Shown here: in pieces, positions 5,401 to 8,332 of the stretch
How positions within the stretch are numbered: position 1 is the stretch's first letter
Layout of the letters: the number at the start of each line of letters is the position of its first letter
From: Sphingomonadaceae bacterium
GTDB lineage: Bacteria > Pseudomonadota > Alphaproteobacteria > Sphingomonadales > Sphingomonadaceae
Length of the DNA: 8,332 bases
Reading direction: 5' to 3'
NCBI GenBank assembly: GCA_020446665.1
Contig: JAGREF010000249.1
Span: 1-8,332 of the forward strand
Notes under the pieces: generated by a model
Seen by the model: the letters and a program-made list of their open reading frames with translations, nothing else
Told to the model about the DNA's origin: nothing
Database searches by the model: none
Translations under genes and position numbers: made by a program

Positions 5401-6135
5401 ATGAGTGAGACCACCCCTGTCAGCCTGCTGCTGGTCGATGACGAACCAAGCCTGCGCGAACCCCTGGCCGAATATCTTTCCGGTCAGGGGTTCGTCACGC
5501 GCGAAGCAGGCAATGCAGCGGCTGCGCGTACTGCCCTGCTCGACTTCCAGCCCGACCTTGTCCTGCTCGACATCATGATGCCGGGCGAGGACGGTCTGTC
5601 GCTCTGCCGCCACCTTATCGAAGCCAGGGGTTTGCCGGTTATCCTGCTGACCGCCAGAGGCGAAGCGACCGATCGCATCATCGGGCTGGAAATCGGCGCG
5701 GATGATTATGTCGTCAAACCGTTCGAGCCGCGCGAGCTGGTGGCCCGCATTCGCTCTGTCCTGCGTCGCGCACAGCGCCCGGCCCCGGCGGCAGAGGAAA
5801 CCGCCCTGTATGAATTCGAAGGCTGGCAGCTCGATCCGCTTAAACAACGCCTGACCGATCCAGATGGCGCGGTAGTTGCCATGTCCACGGCGGAATTTCG
5901 CCTGCTCAAGGCGTTTCTCGATCACCCCCGCCAAGTGCTCGACCGGGATCGGCTGCTCGACATGGTGCAGGGTCGCGAAGCCCATCTGTTCGACCGGGCC
6001 GTCGATAATCAGGTCAGCCGTCTTCGCCGCAAGATCGAAGCAGATCGCAGCGATCCACAATTGATCCTGACCGTGCGCGGTGGCGGCTATCGCTTTGCCG
6101 CCGATGTCCGCCGCGTCGCTTCAGAGCGAGGCTGA
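5401..6135 (+). CDS. OmpR/PhoB-family two-component response regulator
   Basis: A 244-residue cytoplasmic DNA-binding regulator. The receiver domain (about 7-122) has the acidic pair Asp13/Asp14, phosphoacceptor Asp57 (LLDIMMPGEDG), Thr84 (LLTARG), switch Tyr103 and Lys106 (KPFEPREL). A short Ala/Pro linker follows, then the winged-helix domain (about 136-235) with STAEFRLLKAFL (162-173), the likely recognition helix at about 198-213 (DRAVDNQVSRLRRKIE), and the wing VRGGGYRF (225-232, where VRGVGYRF is the commonest form). All phosphorelay residues are intact. It should be phosphorylated by the kinase encoded six bases downstream. Ribosome binding is weak: AGG at 5389-5391 is nine bases before the ATG. 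Target promoters are unknown; the repeat region upstream of the EF-hand gene is the local candidate. Confidence 0.95.
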   Translation: MSETTPVSLLLVDDEPSLREPLAEYLSGQGFVTREAGNAAAARTALLDFQPDLVLLDIMMPGEDGLSLCRHLIEARGLPVILLTARGEATDRIIGLEIGADDYVVKPFEPRELVARIRSVLRRAQRPAPAAEETALYEFEGWQLDPLKQRLTDPDGAVVAMSTAEFRLLKAFLDHPRQVLDRDRLLDMVQGREAHLFDRAVDNQVSRLRRKIEADRSDPQLILTVRGGGYRFAADVRRVASERG

Positions 6136-6141
6136 CTGGCG

Positions 6142-7524
6142 ATGCGCCTGATGCCCCGAAGCCTGCTTGGCCAGATGCTGCTGATCGTGGCGCTGGCGCT
6201 GCTGGTGGCTCAGGCCCTTGCCGGTGTGCTGCTGTGGCGTGCAGGCGAGCGTGCTCGCGAGGGGATGCTGCTCAACACGGTCGCTTTCCGCTTTGTTGCC
6301 GGGGAACTGCGCGAACCCCGGCGCGAGCTGGAAGAGCGGGATGAAGGCCGCGATGAAGACCGGCGCGAAGGTCGGCGCTATCGCCTGCGCTATCTCGAAA
6401 CCCTCCCACCGATCATGCAATCCATGCGGGACCAGCGGCGCGAAGCGGCGCTGCGCGAAATCCTGCTGGAAGAAGATGTCGCTGTGCAGGAACTGGTCGT
6501 GGCGACCATCCGCCGCGACAGTGACCCCTTGCGCGGCCCGCGAGAGGGCGGCCGGGGCGATGACTTGCGGCCAGACGGGCAGGCGTCACGTATTGTGCTG
6601 GCGGCGCTGCGCCGCGATGCGCGGGGGCCGTGGCTGGTTACGCGCGTGGTCGAACGCCCGCGGGAGCGCGGTTTCCTGAGCGGGATCGTGATCCAGACGC
6701 TCATTACCTATCTCGTGCTGGTGGGCTTGCTGGCTCTGCTGCTGCGCCGGGTCACGCGCCCGCTGGCCAAACTGGCGCAGCGGATCGAGCATTTCGGTGC
6801 CACGCGCGATGCCGGCGGGCAGATCGCGCCCGATGGTCCGGAAGATATTCGCACACTGATCGCAGCGCATAATGCGCTGGAGACCCGGATAGCCGCATTG
6901 CTGGACGAGAAAGACGTCATGCTCGGTGCCATCGGGCATGATCTCAAGACCCCGCTGGCCGCCTTGCGCGTGCGGATTGAATCCGTTCCGGATGACAATC
7001 AGCGGGCCAAAATGGCGGCGACGATCGAGGAAATCACCGCCTCGCTGGATGACATTCTCACGCTCGCGCGGATCGGCAAGGGCGATGGCCCGTCGGAAAA
7101 TGCCGAATTGACAGCGCTGGCCGCCAGCGTGGTCGAGGAATTCGAGGATATGGGCGAGCCGGTGACGCTGGCCGATTCTCCGCGTCTTGCCGCCCCCGTA
7201 CATCTCACATGGCTCAAACGCGCGCTGCGCAATCTCGTCTCCAACGCAGTACGCTATGGCGGATCGGCTGAGGTCAGCGCTAGCCGCGACGGGGGGATGG
7301 CTGTGCTGGCAGTGGAAGATCACGGCCCCGGCATCCCCGAAGGCCGCATCGATGCCATGATGGAGCCCTTTGCGCGCGGCGAGGCCTCGCGCAACCGGAC
7401 AACCGGCGGGGCCGGCCTCGGGCTGGCCATCGCCCGCGCCATCGCTGACCAGCATCGCGGGGTGCTGGTGCTCAGCAATCGTCCGGAAGGCGGGTTGCGC
7501 GCGGAGTTGCGCCTGCCGCTCTAA
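6142..7524 (+). CDS. Membrane sensor histidine kinase with charged periplasmic region
   Basis: A 460-residue inner-membrane kinase. Transmembrane helix 1 lies at about 10-32 and helix 2 at about 178-201, enclosing a periplasmic region of about 145 residues (33-177). Then come HAMP (about 202-255), the HisKA dimerisation domain with IGHDLKTPL and phospho-acceptor His266, and the HATPase domain with N-box Asn364/Asn368 ([11 protein letters not shown]), G1 DHGPGIP (393-399) and G2 GGAGLGLAI (422-430). All catalytic boxes look intact. The periplasmic part resembles no sensor fold I recognise; residues 55-80 are 20 of 26 charged (9 Arg, 11 Asp/Glu). An acidic surface could bind cations or basic peptides, and the neighbouring EF-hand gene makes calcium or a related stress a plausible signal (inference). 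The gene follows its regulator after six bases with no clear ribosome binding site. Its TAA overlaps the stop codon of the convergent gene. Confidence 0.94.
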   Translation: MRLMPRSLLGQMLLIVALALLVAQALAGVLLWRAGERAREGMLLNTVAFRFVAGELREPRRELEERDEGRDEDRREGRRYRLRYLETLPPIMQSMRDQRREAALREILLEEDVAVQELVVATIRRDSDPLRGPREGGRGDDLRPDGQASRIVLAALRRDARGPWLVTRVVERPRERGFLSGIVIQTLITYLVLVGLLALLLRRVTRPLAKLAQRIEHFGATRDAGGQIAPDGPEDIRTLIAAHNALETRIAALLDEKDVMLGAIGHDLKTPLAALRVRIESVPDDNQRAKMAATIEEITASLDDILTLARIGKGDGPSENAELTALAASVVEEFEDMGEPVTLADSPRLAAPVHLTWLKRALRNLVSNAVRYGGSAEVSASRDGGMAVLAVEDHGPGIPEGRIDAMMEPFARGEASRNRTTGGAGLGLAIARAIADQHRGVLVLSNRPEGGLRAELRLPL

Positions 7525-8332
7525 CGCATCAGCCCGCCAATCAGGTTCCGCGCGAACCGACCCATGCCCGGTATACCGATAGCCTTGCCGATTTCATCCG
7601 CCACTGTGCCCGCCGCGCTGCTGGCAGCCGTGGCGGTGGGGTTGGCGCGGCTCTTCTTGCCCTGCAGCTTGCTGGCGAGGATTGACCCGGCGCTGGCAGC
7701 AGCAGCACCTGCCGCAGCCTTGGCCGCTTTCCCGGCGAGGCCATCCCACATGGATGTGGATTTACGCTCGCGCTTGCGCACTTCTTCCTCGCCCTTTTCC
7801 TCGACTTCCTCAGCCGTGGCGGCAGCATCGACCATTTTCTGCGCGATGATTTCCTCTGCGCTTTCCCGGTCCACCGCTTCGTCATATTTGCCCTCCACCG
7901 GACTGATCGAAGCAATGATCGCCCGTTCCTTGGGCGTGACCGGGCCCAGCCGACTGCGCGGCGGCTTGATCAGGGTGCGCTGCACGACGGACGGCGCGCC
8001 GTCTTCCATCAGCGTGGAAACCAGCGCTTCACCCACCCGCAATTCCGTGATCGCCTGTTCCACATCGAGATCAGGATTGATGCGGAATGTGTCCGCCGCG
8101 GCCTTGATCGCCTTCTTGTCGCGCGGGGTGAAGGCGCGCAGGGCATGCTGCACGCGGTTGCCCAGCTGCCCGGCAACGTCTTCTGGAATGTCGATCGGGT
8201 TCTGCGTGACGAAATAGACGCCCACACCCTTTGAGCGGATCAGCCGCACGACCTGTTCGATCTTCTCTTCCAGCGCCTTGGGCGCATCATCGAACAGCAG
8301 GTGCGCTTCATCGAAGAAGAACACCAGCTTGG
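7521..8332 (-). CDS. yjgR: YjgR-family (DUF853) HerA-like ATPase, N-terminus cut by window edge
   Basis: The minus-strand frame is open from base 8332 down to TAG at 7523-7521, giving 269 C-terminal residues. The visible part opens inside the P-loop ATPase core at the Walker B strand ([12 protein letters not shown], Asp7 and Glu8), followed by [12 protein letters not shown] and the family signature [17 protein letters not shown] (about 55-71), as in E. coli YjgR. Walker A lies beyond the edge; full-length members have about 500 residues. The C-terminal third is a charged stretch (about 173-190, Glu/Lys/Arg), then an Ala-rich region (about 200-245) and a conserved-looking tail [11 protein letters not shown]. 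The GTG at 8324 is internal to the Walker B strand and not the true start. HerA-type ATPases act in DNA translocation, but the cellular role of the YjgR branch is unsettled. The gene is convergent with the kinase and shares four bases with it. Confidence 0.9.
   Translation of the reverse strand, partial: KLVFFFDEAHLLFDDAPKALEEKIEQVVRLIRSKGVGVYFVTQNPIDIPEDVAGQLGNRVQHALRAFTPRDKKAIKAAADTFRINPDLDVEQAITELRVGEALVSTLMEDGAPSVVQRTLIKPPRSRLGPVTPKERAIIASISPVEGKYDEAVDRESAEEIIAQKMVDAAATAEEVEEKGEEEVRKRERKSTSMWDGLAGKAAKAAAGAAAASAGSILASKLQGKKSRANPTATAASSAAGTVADEIGKAIGIPGMGRFARNLIGGLMR

Noticed and set aside
4128..5414. 428-codon minus-strand open frame across the cupin and EF-hand genes
   Set aside because: It runs across two well-supported genes and the leader hairpin. 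The His/Ala/Leu-rich product is the mirror of Asp/Gly/Ala codons in the EF-hand gene.
5272..6060. 262-codon minus-strand open frame opposite the response regulator
   Set aside because: Antisense to a complete OmpR-type regulator; no recognisable motif.
6586..7455. 289-codon minus-strand open frame opposite the kinase gene
   Set aside because: Shadow of the histidine kinase; no domain is visible.
7544..7558. GGTTC-CGCGC-GAACC hairpin as a terminator for the kinase gene
   Set aside because: Only a five-pair stem with no T run, inside the coding end of the convergent gene; best explained as coding sequence.
7564..8217. 217-codon plus-strand open frame with Ala-rich hydrophobic stretches
   Set aside because: It is the reverse of the Ala-rich C-terminal region of the YjgR-type gene; the apparent membrane segments are by-products of reverse-read GCN codons.

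Overview
The window looks like chromosomal DNA from a GC-rich alphaproteobacterium, probably Sphingomonadales (Sphingomonadaceae or Erythrobacteraceae). This rests on codon use, dense gene packing and the protein flavour; no rRNA or marker gene confirms it. There are eight protein genes, two of them cut by the window edges. I see no tRNA, rRNA, CRISPR, IS element or phage gene. No gene-free stretch exceeds about 200 bases.

Left block (1-3578): a divergent pair of cytoplasmic peptidases separated by only 39 bp. On the minus strand is oligopeptidase B (ptrB, 577 N-terminal residues visible, the catalytic Asp and His lie beyond the edge). On the plus strand is a three-domain Xaa-Pro aminopeptidase (M24B) with all five metal ligands. 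Together they suggest intracellular peptide catabolism: one cuts after basic residues, the other removes N-terminal residues before proline. A hairpin follows the aminopeptidase.

Middle block (3579-4466): a two-gene unit, a small VOC/glyoxalase-fold protein and a cupin, joined by an ATGA stop/start overlap. Substrates are unknown. The leader holds a spaced direct repeat and a hairpin that could cover the Shine-Dalgarno.

Right-centre block (4467-7524): a secreted protein with six EF-hand loops and an Arg/Gly/Glu-rich linker, then an OmpR-type response regulator and a membrane histidine kinase, all on the plus strand with gaps of 46 and 6 bp. Upstream are an imperfect long direct repeat, a promoter candidate, and a 16-bp terminator-like hairpin with a T run just before the EF-hand gene's ribosome binding site. 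This is the most interesting part: a candidate envelope calcium (or other divalent cation) or stress-sensing module in which the kinase's periplasmic region and the EF-hand linker are both highly charged and Arg-rich. The functional link is inference from gene order and composition.

Right edge (7521-8332): on the minus strand, the C-terminal part of a YjgR/DUF853 HerA-like ATPase, convergent with the kinase and sharing overlapping stop codons.
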